From NCBI GenBank assembly GCA_963575745.1, contig CAUYUJ010003884.1, forward strand, positions 1 through 64,000: DNA of 64,000 nt. Direction: 5' to 3'. Shown here piece after piece: positions 47,701 to 54,396 of the stretch. The notes beneath the pieces were generated by a model. The model had not been told where the DNA came from and searched no databases. It was given only the letters and a program-made list of their open reading frames with translations. The position numbers and the translations under genes are program-made. The DNA is from Prorocentrum cordatum (lineage: Eukaryota > Sar > Dinophyceae > Prorocentrales > Prorocentraceae). Within the stretch, counting starts at the first letter, position 1. Each line of letters starts with the position of its first letter.

Positions 47701-50314
47701 CGACAGGCTCCGCGCCGTCCGCCAGAGGGCCCTCGACCCAGGGCGGTTGCCAGGACAGGTGCTTCACGGTACTCTGCAACTTCTTGGATTCATAGGACCA
47801 ATGCATCGTGGTCGAGGGCACGTCGCGTTTAACGTTCGCCAGCTGACTCACCAGGATCCGCACCCGGTCCTCGCTCTCCAAGATCTGCCTGAGCCCACCC
47901 TTGGTCATCACACTCGGGCCCTGCACCGCGAGCCCCGCCCGCCTGTACATGGTCCGATACACGCCGAAGCCCTTCGCCCGTGCCTCGTTCAGGAGCAGCA
48001 CGTTCACCATAGCCCACATCACGCGCTGCCCACGCGGACCACCAACGAACTGCCCGGTGCGGTAGCGCATCAGGTGCTGCACCCACTCCTGCACGGAGAC
48101 CCGGCGAGGGCGGTCCTCGAAGAGGTCGCCGATGCCCATCGGGAACTCCAACGGGAACGCCCTCGCGAAGCGACCGACAGAGCGCGCCGGGATCGGGTCG
48201 TCACTCTGGCCGGGCCACCCGTAAATCATCCGCTCTCCCGTCCGCGCGACCACCTCGTCCTCGTCAAACTCCGGCAAATTCTCCTCCACGCACCCCGTAT
48301 CCTTGTCCTGAGCAGCTCCCACGAACCTGCCGGCCATGGCCAACTCCAGCATCACATCGTCCAGGACCGCCTCCGGAGTCACGCCCCCGTCTGGGTCAGA
48401 GAACGGCCCCCCGACCCGCGGCCCGATCCAGTCCACGAGGAAATCGACGCGCACGCACTCCACGGGCACCCGATCCCTCTGCACGGCCACCACTGTGCTC
48501 TCCCCCCGCGCCGCGTCCAGCAAGCGCCCGAACAGGTCCTCCGTCGTCTCGTCATCACCAAACTTCAGCCCCTCCAAATGGCCCTCCGCCTCCGGCTGCA
48601 GCCCCGCCCACCATCGCTGCACAGCCCCGCCGTACCTGAACTGCGCCTTCTCGAGCCAAGCACTGAACACATCGTGATCGACTGCCATGGCCTCGTCTCC
48701 GTCCCCGACATCGAACTGGTCCTCATCTGCCTCCATCGCACCACCGTCGCCCGCGGCGTCCTGGCCGCCCTCGTCGCCACGCTGTGCGCCGTCGCCGTCG
48801 CGGACTCTCGCCCCTCGCTGAGCCTCATCACGCGGCCCCACGAAGTGCACGTCGAAACCCGCGGCAATGAACTGCCGCGGCGTGACGACGTCGACGCCAC
48901 ACGGAACAGTATCCCTGGCAATGGCCTCCGCCCGAGTCACCGGCCCCGGCCCCTCGGCTTCCCCCGCCTCGTCCCCCGACAGCACGGCGCCGTCGTCGCT
49001 CTCCTTCGGCGCATAGCACCGGATGATGTCGTCGTCCGGCAGCACATCAAACAAACGCGGGTCGTAGTACTTGTGCATGGGCTCATTCGCAGTGCCGCCC
49101 AGGCGCCAGGGCCCGCACGTGCCGGCGAACGCGCACAGCGCCCGCAGCAGGTGCCCACAGTAGCGCCAGCGCACGTGCAGGCCCTCGACCACCTCCTTCC
49201 CGAAACCAACGTTCCGCCGCAGCATCAGACTGAAGGGCACCTTCCTCGGGTGCCAGGGCAGCATCACCCGCGGCTCCACGTTCTCCTGAAGCTCCCTCCC
49301 CCTGCCGCCATGGTCGTAGTCGATGATCACTTCCCCACTGAGCAGCACCTCCGCGACCCGACCGGGAAACACCAGGCGCCCGTACACGTCCACGCCGAAG
49401 CGCTGCCGCTCCTCGTCGGTGCCCCCCGCGGCAATGCGCTCTGGGCGGTGCGGGTCGTCGGGGCGCTCGCCAGGTCCGCGCACCGAGTTCACGCGATCCC
49501 CGACGCGGTACCCCTTCATTAGCTCGTGACGCCGCGCGAACCCGGCCACATCCTGCGGGAACGAGATGATGTTCTTGCGGAACTTGCGCAGCCCTGTCCG
49601 AGACACGGTGGCCAGATGCACCTGCATGTGGTCCAGAGCAATGAGCAGGCTCTCCGTGAGCGTGGCCTGGTCGAACAGGTCGCGCAGGTCATCGGAGGGG
49701 AACCGGAAGCACGGGTCCATGTGATTCTGCGCGGTGCGGAGACCCACCACCTGATACAGGTCGTCTTCCGTGGGCGCGGCCGCCGCCTGCTTGTCCAGAT
49801 CCCGCCTACACCGCATGCACACGCCCGCGCACTCCAGGGCGAAGCCATCCGGCGGGTCGCTCGGCGGCACCTCGTCCCACTCGGCCACCTCCGTGCTGCA
49901 CGCAGCCAGCCCGTCCCCGCCGCGACGCAGCAGCAGCATCTCATCCGCCAGCTGGTCCGGCGGCTCGAAGGCAGGGTGGAACGCCGGGAACCGCTCCTGG
50001 CACTCGTGGCACGTGAACTTCACCATGCGCGTCAGGATCGCCTGCGCCGCCTGCACGGCCCGCACGGACGCATCGCGCAGCTGCACGTCATACTTCGCCA
50101 CGCGCAGCGGCACCGTCTTCAGCGCCAGCAGCATGCACTTCTGGTGTACGTCCCCTGCAGCAACACGCGCTCGTTGGTCTACATGCCCTCCGCAGCGCTC
50201 GCGCAAACGCGCTTCGGACGAATCTCCCAATGCTCCGATTCTGGCGCTGATCCAAACACAAACGACTCCGCGACGCCCGGGCCGGCACCTTCCGACGACC
50301 TCCCAGGCGCCCAT
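38798..50314 (-). CDS. Helitron-like polyprotein: HUH Rep, Pif1 helicase, EEP endonuclease, USP peptidase
   Basis: 3,838 codons without a stop. Residues 100-170 hold CxxC pairs (CHEC, CMRC) like the N-terminal zinc region of Helitron proteins. Rep spans about 700-1,480: HUH motif LHYHG (H1003, H1005), CVFCRYDFPR (1344-1353) and the tyrosine pair EYVTKYATK (Y1415, Y1419). Pif1 helicase (about 1,910-2,470): Walker A GVAGTGKS (K1944), PTGCAS, Walker B LDEMSM (D2054, E2055), GDPQQ (2113), GLMNGAMG, THWKAQGMTL (2420), TTRVRHPWD (2451). EEP endonuclease (about 3,010-3,260): TWNI (3016), LQE (E3061), GDMNS (3168), DRVLF, SDHYG (D3249, H3250). USP (about 3,376-3,690): Cys box HTCYVVSVTQLM (C3406), QQD (3489), zinc cysteines 3546, 3549, 3593, 3596, His box CGHYTTL (H3664), FDDDE. 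All main catalytic residues are present. Residues 2,500-3,000 are unrecognised. The first 60 residues overlap the neighbouring frame; Met61 (50,134) is a better start. Confidence 0.9.
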   Translation of the reverse strand: MGAWEVVGRCRPGRRGVVCVWISARIGALGDSSEARLRERCGGHVDQRARVAAGDVHQKCMLLALKTVPLRVAKYDVQLRDASVRAVQAAQAILTRMVKFTCHECQERFPAFHPAFEPPDQLADEMLLLRRGGDGLAACSTEVAEWDEVPPSDPPDGFALECAGVCMRCRRDLDKQAAAAPTEDDLYQVVGLRTAQNHMDPCFRFPSDDLRDLFDQATLTESLLIALDHMQVHLATVSRTGLRKFRKNIISFPQDVAGFARRHELMKGYRVGDRVNSVRGPGERPDDPHRPERIAAGGTDEERQRFGVDVYGRLVFPGRVAEVLLSGEVIIDYDHGGRGRELQENVEPRVMLPWHPRKVPFSLMLRRNVGFGKEVVEGLHVRWRYCGHLLRALCAFAGTCGPWRLGGTANEPMHKYYDPRLFDVLPDDDIIRCYAPKESDDGAVLSGDEAGEAEGPGPVTRAEAIARDTVPCGVDVVTPRQFIAAGFDVHFVGPRDEAQRGARVRDGDGAQRGDEGGQDAAGDGGAMEADEDQFDVGDGDEAMAVDHDVFSAWLEKAQFRYGGAVQRWWAGLQPEAEGHLEGLKFGDDETTEDLFGRLLDAARGESTVVAVQRDRVPVECVRVDFLVDWIGPRVGGPFSDPDGGVTPEAVLDDVMLELAMAGRFVGAAQDKDTGCVEENLPEFDEDEVVARTGERMIYGWPGQSDDPIPARSVGRFARAFPLEFPMGIGDLFEDRPRRVSVQEWVQHLMRYRTGQFVGGPRGQRVMWAMVNVLLLNEARAKGFGVYRTMYRRAGLAVQGPSVMTKGGLRQILESEDRVRILVSQLANVKRDVPSTTMHWSYESKKLQSTVKHLSWQPPWVEGPLADGAEPVGKRFLREMDLPAGNGRTQRRRPLVPDVVGLGWHPSIWWTQNPFYNAAFDIQRMGGGRGARAAGERALGDWVGDGREERFRFARDNPDLVAYMMALRVELNMRMVMPAVLPHSEQFKYMAMARAECGAGGNLHYHGFSVGLPGPEVARVRADVDGEGDMLPPSVTSDLAACLPSLEAGPMAWPPQEQKRRAAALAVLEQALRAAAGRPGARASRGRGGEGTAASGSGSEDGADDDDEDEFVGRADVLLDALVDRGWLVIVDVDEGARGRGGERDVAFERVGREISAPVDAPGESPVEDGEGGDGAEDAGAGRPAGVPDGARLQRLTGAGADFGVLKPEHENVSLQSVLEKRFYEFFGHVVSEWNPCYDDAGACRYTWDDEVRAFDVDVEMEDEAAAETSEARAVPSVPASAPECLNLRKLLDEAFQSEAAGTLDVQPVRRMVSALVNRVARHTKHGMGPPKLGVHACARGKEGCVFCRYDFPRERWGRVGPRPFRMEKGRREGHWQAVFPRNDRLCNSYEEHVLLANMGNIDWRPVLNLWAVVEYVTKYATKAPKGSRKIKEVLDDAVNEVCAYVPDGEGTDFLRRSIQKFFARMLGERDYHCYEVALLGLRLPMVLSMMPVVTLNTTGARALKPASALRDKSEDEPVHWDSKVDKFDKRLELVRRQRARGDGSITEEEVRDVSLFEFYWKYAVYRGKLRRGNPAVCLQVTPGYSAECANVEHACHEAYARANVIAHWRHMATADRRAMIGAEMRRDVRPVPEVCIGATDFVPHAGGDRFLGVQDLWFKSGGAAWRGREDRFWGDMLMEMLTDPMLRQWVPAWVVEQYERANPFYKEVLGAILEAGGVRTNRELLRRTRREMVRRHRARQQGRDAGAGDAAGDVGGQDSDGGSREGDAGRESDAAESGEDVEELVDRLAQNAEDDPNKEPRDIVLRDPRPGGGVEGAAGAGEVSEWDRRPADERVSAAGPAVQAADVRVGDVAREDVRGRVRVNPKDFNWLDEPCNVSTGEKRRLEELRDVWYGKANVGDGAEVVLREDLDPWQKFAHDIVMDGRHSEKDPLRLMVTGVAGTGKSRTVRSFVAARRQRARQTAPRTRMDRVPGLRGGMREGRRSQSEIDEEVRNCCLLAAPTGCASFQLKYGATTLHRAFGVPVGYCGPWKQKGGERFLRTRDRLRQAKLFVLDEMSMIGRQMLGKIEYKVQDTLGTDAKFAARGGGGKGGKGRKMEEDEPVYLGGKDVVLAGDPQQAPPIGDDPLYRMGKYEGHGKNKPRGAERTPDDAWSTEKLVATGQFVRNTFQDVAVLRRVHRWSGKKEGLSAERQAEYRRDADRFLEVTKGMAQCTWDQSDHAWLRRRNRSVLQMTKEGREELAAFETAPLLMDGRKDRASGACGADRVNLERLYQVAAASGKPIASLRAYHNWKDKSKSRPEEMAADDFRGIENELHMCEGARVLLTQNLWVEAGLMNGAMGTLRGYMWPDGADPHNSARPDLQAPICVFVEFDDVDLGKDENGEPRSFFKNWVPIWRQTVSSTTEDGLARENYPLQLAWALTHWKAQGMTLAKVRVHMSAKTAAVAGIGFVATTRVRHPWDLVFEEDLPEYADFMRARHTTAFRERRRFELRLEARASSTLRKYGNCEADLWTAEERCAAGRLLGRLETVRAAQAERLRGLNRVVDDDTWLWGEDGAPCVSALAEAVDAEAGGDDVARRRLTAVADRLLDRKRVRGVTLEEREAARELAGGDAEDFSGVDTVEELRGRLRAAAARLSRERPDDDGVELLGRVADMMVDRWVACGRWDGRVFDVVEPSLGPLHMSAVKEAMGALVPPRLHGSLDKAARKMKDAFGDVRGGCALRMDKWVVNARSEGALAEGRLERQALEFFLKVARQLCSGLDLPMTVASAKVGEHVGAEENPEHFARVAHNWTSVWDASCVSDKKELLMVAAVDALSVSGVPQDWIFVRVQAGRAGEALGRAESLTVCVYDRGRREAVAGRIARNIDALLRPIQASDGRRPPPVVEFGEAPHVRVPSQRIAGALGLLLGHVGRGAGARVLDASAESFVPDVCRALRGAFASFRAGVGARGARDVMELLLSDQECRDALDLFGVAPRADVSGPSAAGAGRAMAGVVGRAVDEAGEGEGLEGASTLSFATWNIAGGHRAAVAPHSWTARDQRAAVLGEVLRWRQARGCDVVALQECEGGGAYEELSGEFQLAGVAQAHESRGYVHLYVRHGLRAESVAVPGQDPCVLCRVQVPGDGGAGGDGHVHVAAVHLPTDASWERRRAILGKIVAKCGDECHRLLIVGDMNSTDAQVQAAVEQLRLRDAWYEGRSWGCPGNKFYSGLGERGAVGQRRDRVLFGADLWSEVHLVGKGKVFFEGSEFHMSDHYGLFGYVRAHACFGSREQKMRAVAQRARVVLQATRDQSQRLEGVEVQSRLQRGREAAALARQQAQERDREAYLRTQQRAAGRRQRRREQAISAAFGPQSLFALGRPVPPPPSPCPSPPPPCPADMYVPNVAGIRAASWDSVRRVPVRGMPRPWHTCYVVSVTQLMLRTPAVLEWLRWHSEQQCEDRGTGRCCVCGMWETYNQLCSRRWQQGPVSVLRRTSVDCDDDVMGRPSKFNDPWQQQDVFAYWGKLMVAARDAEMLAGRFAQREPDSIRAVNLRVTCVDQMFGFVVEKREKCDVCNYETVAYEAEDVLKLRVHGRPGGPLMLQELYCDFCAPEDIEKSCPGCCRDEHDRVKHVRQTRATGVPQVLVVQLRRGSEAREAVWVEEQLRLPGLPQMQLVGVVYHNGRSVNCGHYTTLCRVHDGRYFLFDDDEPPRLIRDEPAHIKQKEAHMAVHCRLGRGQGQGAGAGATEVDAAREGQGSGGSGPGGGDASASGGGGWGGGGAVGGGADGATEREGGSGASAARGNGRAGGVAGDRAGASASVGSRGEPTCGGGVGAGPGRGGRREGVVSVAAAEPRSASRRLRGK

Positions 50315-53300
50315 CTGGTCCGAATAACGGCCCGCAAATCATTCCCGTACCGACCGCGCTTCTTCGCTCGGCGCCCCCGGCCACGACCCGCGCGACCCGC
50401 CCCCCGAGCTCCCTGACCGGCCTGCTGCAGCGCGTCGAGCCCCTCCTTCGCAGTGCGCTCGCCCGCGCCGCCCTCGGGCAGCAGCCCCGCCACGCCGGCG
50501 TCCTCCTGCAGCTGGCCCACCCAGACGCGCCCGGGATTCTCCCCCTCCTCTGCTCTGCGCTCCCGCGGGCCCTGGCCCCGCCACCACGCCCCCGCCATGT
50601 GCGCGGGCTCCGTCCACCCGGCAGGCCGCTCCACAGGCAACACGACCACGTCGTCATCCCGAACCACGTTCGCTGCGAAGCCGGCCGCGACCCGCGACTC
50701 GCGCTGCCACAGAGCCTGGAAATCGTCCGCATCGCCCCCGTCCGGCTCATCGCAGCACCGCACCGCCCGCCACTGCGCCCCGCCGCTCTCGGACACGACC
50801 GGCGTCTGCAACATACTACACTCGAAACGCACTCGGGGCCACTCCGAGCGACGACGGAAATCCTCCTCCACGGCTATCGCCTCCCAAGACGAACGCTCCG
50901 CGCTCGGCCCACGACCGCGCGCGCGATCCTCCAGCTCCAGCAGCACGCGCCCGAACTGTCCTGGCCGCCCCGGCTCCATCAGCGCAACCCACAACTTATC
51001 ACCGTCCGACCCCTGGATCCGAAAACTACCCCGGTCGCACTGACGGCACAACACCAGGTACTCGCGGACGGCACCGACCAATGCCACCATCCGCTTGTCC
51101 TTGAGGTGGGGCACGGACGCAACTGCCCACGCCCGCGCATCCCCACCTCCGGTTCGCGACAATCCCGCGCGGCGCGGCGCGCTCCCGCGCCCTTCCTCGG
51201 CCGCTCGCGCCCCCGCCAGGTCTGCCTCCGTCGGCGGCCCAGCACCAGCGAAACGCACCAGCTCCGCATCGAGCGCGCTGCGCACCTCGCGCGGCAGCGG
51301 CGCCGCGTCTTCTTCCGAGGCGCACTCATGATCTGACGCAGAACGCTCGTCGTCGCAATCCGAGCCCGATAACTCCGCCATGCCGCCGCAAGCCTCGTCA
51401 CCACCGCCCTCCTCATCCACGGCTCCGCGGACCGCACCGCCCGCTTCGGCCCATTCTTCGGCGGACGTCTTGCGCTCGAGTCTCCGGCGCCCCCGGCGCG
51501 CCTCCGGCACCTCCGCGCCCCCCTCGCCAGCTCGCCCCTCCTCCGCGCCCCTGCGCCCCGCACCGCTCTCAGCGGCCTCTGCCTCGGACGTCTTGCGCCC
51601 CAGCCGCCGCTTCCGCGCCGCCGCCACCCCCGCGGCGCCCTCCCCCGCGCGCCCGGCCCCCGCGGCCTCGCGCCCCGCGTCGCCCCCAGCAGCCTCTGCC
51701 TCGGACGTCTTGCGCCCCAGCCGCCGCTTCCGCGCCCCGCCGCGCGCCGCGGCGGGCTCGGCAGCCTCCGCCTCGGACGTCTTCCGCCCCAGGCGCCGCT
51801 TCCGAGCGCCGCCGCGCACCCCCCCCCCACCCCCGCCCTCGCCCGCGCCGCCGCCCTGCTGCATCGCACCCTCCACGGCGTCGCCGCCCCCCCCACCGAG
51901 CGCAGCGTCCTGGTCTCTCGACGCACCAGCCGCCGCCGCACACCGATGCGCCGCCCCCCTCAACCACTCCTCCCAATCCAAGTCGGTATCGCGAACCTTG
52001 TAATACTCATCCCCTCGCGCGCGCGCAGCGCAGGCAGGCAGAAGCAGGCGCCAGCAGTGGCACCGATCGCACTGCGCCCAATTCCGCATACAGAACAAGT
52101 GCGACGCCCCGTCGTCGGCTCCCCCGCACGCCTCGGGCCCGGCGCCGCCGTCGCCGCCCCCCTGCGGATCCTCTCCGGGCGCATGCCCCATTTTCTCGTT
52201 CGCGTGCAGCCTGTTCTCCTTCGAACGCGGATCAATGTGCGGATAGCACTGAGGGCCTGCGTACGGCTTCAGATACTGCTGCTTCATTGGGTACCGCCGG
52301 ATCTCCTCGCTGGTCAACCGCAACGCCTCCACGCAGTCCTTCTCGCTACATTCCATTTCGGAAGCTTGCAGCTGCCCCAGGTACTTGTTGAAGACCGCCC
52401 TGCTGTACCACATGAACACCTTCCCCCCCTGCTGCCCATTGTAGGACTCCCTCTCCGATCCGAACCGAGTAGTTCCCTCCCCGCAGCGATCCTGCAGTGT
52501 CCGCACCCCTCCCCCCTTCTCGTATACGAAGCCAGAACGGCCATAATTCTTATTGATTCGGAGATTGTCATGGACTTGCTTGAGGCACTGCTCGTACTCA
52601 CTGTTCGTTAACACAAATCGCCCGTGCTCGTCCACATCACACAAGGACTTCAGCTCAGGCTTCATCTTCGACGCCACGTCCCACATCGCGTGCCGCGCGT
52701 ACCACTGCTTAGATGGCTTGTTCGCCTTTCGCGCGAACTCCTTGAACTTATCCAACGCGCCTGCAGGAATCGGGCCCCTGACGCGCCCGTGCGGGCACCC
52801 ATATCGAGCGCACTTCCCGCACACGTCGCTCCCCGTCTTCGGCCGAAACCGGCACTGCTCTCGCCCCCAGCCCCCCCCCCACGTCAGCCCTTTGCAGCGG
52901 TCCTCGTCCACGTAATCCGGCTGGAACTGCCGGGACTCTGCCTCGGACGCAAGCACCCCGTCCGCGGCCCCGCGCTTCCGGCGCGCTCTCCGGGCACCGC
53001 GCGGACGCGCGGCCGGCCCGCTGCCATCGCTTGCACCATCGTCAGCACCCCCGACGTCCACGGTCACTCCAGGGATGACAGGCATCTCCTCGCCATCAGA
53101 ATCGCTCGGCGGCGCCGCGGCCGAAGCCGCGCCCCGAAGAGCGCGCCTCGCAGCCGCTGCCTGCGGTGCGACGGCGTCCGATCGCGCCCGAGCAGCCCCC
53201 GCGTCATCCTCTTCCACCGTAACCCCTGGAAGCATCGGCATGTCCTCACCCGAATCGCTCTCGTCCCCAGACGCACGGCCGCGCGTGGCGACCGCAGCTG

Positions 53301-54396
53301 CAGGTCGACGAAGCACGGACGCCCCCGCGGCATCGCCCGAGTCGGCATCGTCGACGGTGACTCCCTGGATGACTGGCATGTCCTCGCCAGACGACGACGG
53401 CGCCCCATCCTCACCGGTCGCGCGTCGCTCCCGCGCAGCAACGCCCGCCATGACGTTCGGGTTCTGCGCACCGCGGAGATGCGCACCTCGCTGGCTTTTC
53501 GCGGCGGCCTTCTTTTTCGGCGCACTCCTCTTCGGCGCGCCTGCAATCGACCGCAGCCACGGCGCGGCGCCTGCGTCTCCGAGAGATACGCCAGCGGCCA
53601 AGCGACCGTCCACATCAACGACCGTCGCGACATGGCCCTGTGGGTACCACACAACGCTGCCGATCTCGGCCCCCCCCGCGGAACCCAAAAACCATGCGCC
53701 GGAACACTCCCCACGCAGTAAACCATCTGCACTCTCCGCCTCATAGACTCGCATCCTCGAACGGCGCGCCTCCAGCCAATCCTGCACGATAGCAAAGTTC
53801 GCCTTCTCCGTTGCGTCACCGCACGCCCCAGCTCCGGAATCATTAGCGCACTGCAACTCGAAGAAGCACTCCGCCTGCGCGCGCGCGCCAGCACCCCCGC
53901 ACCGAGCGACACTCAATTGCAGACACTTATTCCGCCACGGCCCCAGGCGATCTCCCGCATCAACAACTCCGAGTCGCCCCGACGCGACGCCACGTCTAAG
54001 GCGCCGCCGCCACGCGCGGGACGCGCCAGACCCCCCAGCAGCACCGAGTCGTCCCACGCGGGAACACACATCCCAGAAAACACCGCCCAGCGCGGCGCAG
54101 ACACAGGCCACGCGCAGAGCAGCATCGCCAACGCACTGCCCCGCCCTCTGCGACGCCCTCCAGGCAGCGCCCCCCACGCACTCGTCCGCGCCCCGGCCCG
54201 CCCTGGCCTTGGCAGCGCGGATGCCAATGCCGGGGGAGAACCTGCGCGCGCACACGCGCCGCCCCCCGCACCTCCGCGCGGAGAGCCCACGCAGGCCACA
54301 GTAAAACCACTTGGCGACCCAAACCTTCGCGGCAGACGGCGCCGCATCGGACGGAGCGTCCACGTCGCGCCAGAAGCTCTCTCTCTCTCTCTCCAC
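50179..54396 (-). CDS. Accessory protein of the Helitron-like element: Cys/His finger, CW-type zinc finger, phospho-site repeats
   Basis: 1,405 codons, directly upstream of the polyprotein. Residues 501-552 form a Cys/His-rich motif (C501, C515, C526, C529, C534, H536) followed by HGRVRGPIP, probably zinc-binding. Residues 772-820 resemble a CW-type zinc finger (WAQCDRCHCWRLLLP), a fold known for reading histone H3 K4 methylation; the later Cys ligands are less clear. Three acidic repeats of the form EDMPVIxGVTVD lie at 337-350, 383-396 and 435-448. Four basic repeats RRLGRKTSEAEA lie at 864-978, possible basophilic-kinase sites. The C-terminus is Arg/Lys-rich (GRGRRAKKRGR near 1,338-1,348). 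The first 150 residues look non-conserved and overlap another frame, so the true start may be internal. A role in DNA or chromatin targeting of the element is inference. Confidence 0.7.
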   Translation of the reverse strand: MERERESFWRDVDAPSDAAPSAAKVWVAKWFYCGLRGLSARRCGGRRVCARRFSPGIGIRAAKARAGRGADECVGGAAWRASQRAGQCVGDAALRVACVCAALGGVFWDVCSRVGRLGAAGGSGASRAWRRRLRRGVASGRLGVVDAGDRLGPWRNKCLQLSVARCGGAGARAQAECFFELQCANDSGAGACGDATEKANFAIVQDWLEARRSRMRVYEAESADGLLRGECSGAWFLGSAGGAEIGSVVWYPQGHVATVVDVDGRLAAGVSLGDAGAAPWLRSIAGAPKRSAPKKKAAAKSQRGAHLRGAQNPNVMAGVAARERRATGEDGAPSSSGEDMPVIQGVTVDDADSGDAAGASVLRRPAAAVATRGRASGDESDSGEDMPMLPGVTVEEDDAGAARARSDAVAPQAAAARRALRGAASAAAPPSDSDGEEMPVIPGVTVDVGGADDGASDGSGPAARPRGARRARRKRGAADGVLASEAESRQFQPDYVDEDRCKGLTWGGGWGREQCRFRPKTGSDVCGKCARYGCPHGRVRGPIPAGALDKFKEFARKANKPSKQWYARHAMWDVASKMKPELKSLCDVDEHGRFVLTNSEYEQCLKQVHDNLRINKNYGRSGFVYEKGGGVRTLQDRCGEGTTRFGSERESYNGQQGGKVFMWYSRAVFNKYLGQLQASEMECSEKDCVEALRLTSEEIRRYPMKQQYLKPYAGPQCYPHIDPRSKENRLHANEKMGHAPGEDPQGGGDGGAGPEACGGADDGASHLFCMRNWAQCDRCHCWRLLLPACAARARGDEYYKVRDTDLDWEEWLRGAAHRCAAAAGASRDQDAALGGGGGDAVEGAMQQGGGAGEGGGGGGVRGGARKRRLGRKTSEAEAAEPAAARGGARKRRLGRKTSEAEAAGGDAGREAAGAGRAGEGAAGVAAARKRRLGRKTSEAEAAESGAGRRGAEEGRAGEGGAEVPEARRGRRRLERKTSAEEWAEAGGAVRGAVDEEGGGDEACGGMAELSGSDCDDERSASDHECASEEDAAPLPREVRSALDAELVRFAGAGPPTEADLAGARAAEEGRGSAPRRAGLSRTGGGDARAWAVASVPHLKDKRMVALVGAVREYLVLCRQCDRGSFRIQGSDGDKLWVALMEPGRPGQFGRVLLELEDRARGRGPSAERSSWEAIAVEEDFRRRSEWPRVRFECSMLQTPVVSESGGAQWRAVRCCDEPDGGDADDFQALWQRESRVAAGFAANVVRDDDVVVLPVERPAGWTEPAHMAGAWWRGQGPRERRAEEGENPGRVWVGQLQEDAGVAGLLPEGGAGERTAKEGLDALQQAGQGARGAGRAGRGRGRRAKKRGRYGNDLRAVIRTRWAPGRSSEGAGPGVAESFVFGSAPESEHWEIRPKRVCASAAEGM

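Larger units (their letters stand above)
38798..54396 (-). mobile_element. Giant Helitron-like rolling-circle element (boundaries unknown)
   Basis: Coordinates cover the two recognised reading frames only; the termini were not found. The larger frame has the hallmark HUH and two-tyrosine Rep motifs and a Pif1 helicase, plus an EEP endonuclease as in the Helentron/Helitron2 branch, and a USP-type peptidase. It probably moves by a nick and peel-and-paste rolling-circle mechanism. A gap of only 45 bp between the 1,405-codon frame and Met61 of the large frame suggests one transcription unit. Confidence 0.8.

Noticed and set aside
47300-49522. 740-codon plus-strand frame
   Set aside because: Antisense shadow of the Rep region of the giant minus-strand frame; GC-rich codons leave few stops on the other strand.
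50137-50314. First 60 residues of the giant frame as genuine N-terminus
   Set aside because: They overlap the end of the accessory frame, have no recognisable pattern, and Met61 lies just after the accessory stop and before conserved Helitron-like sequence.
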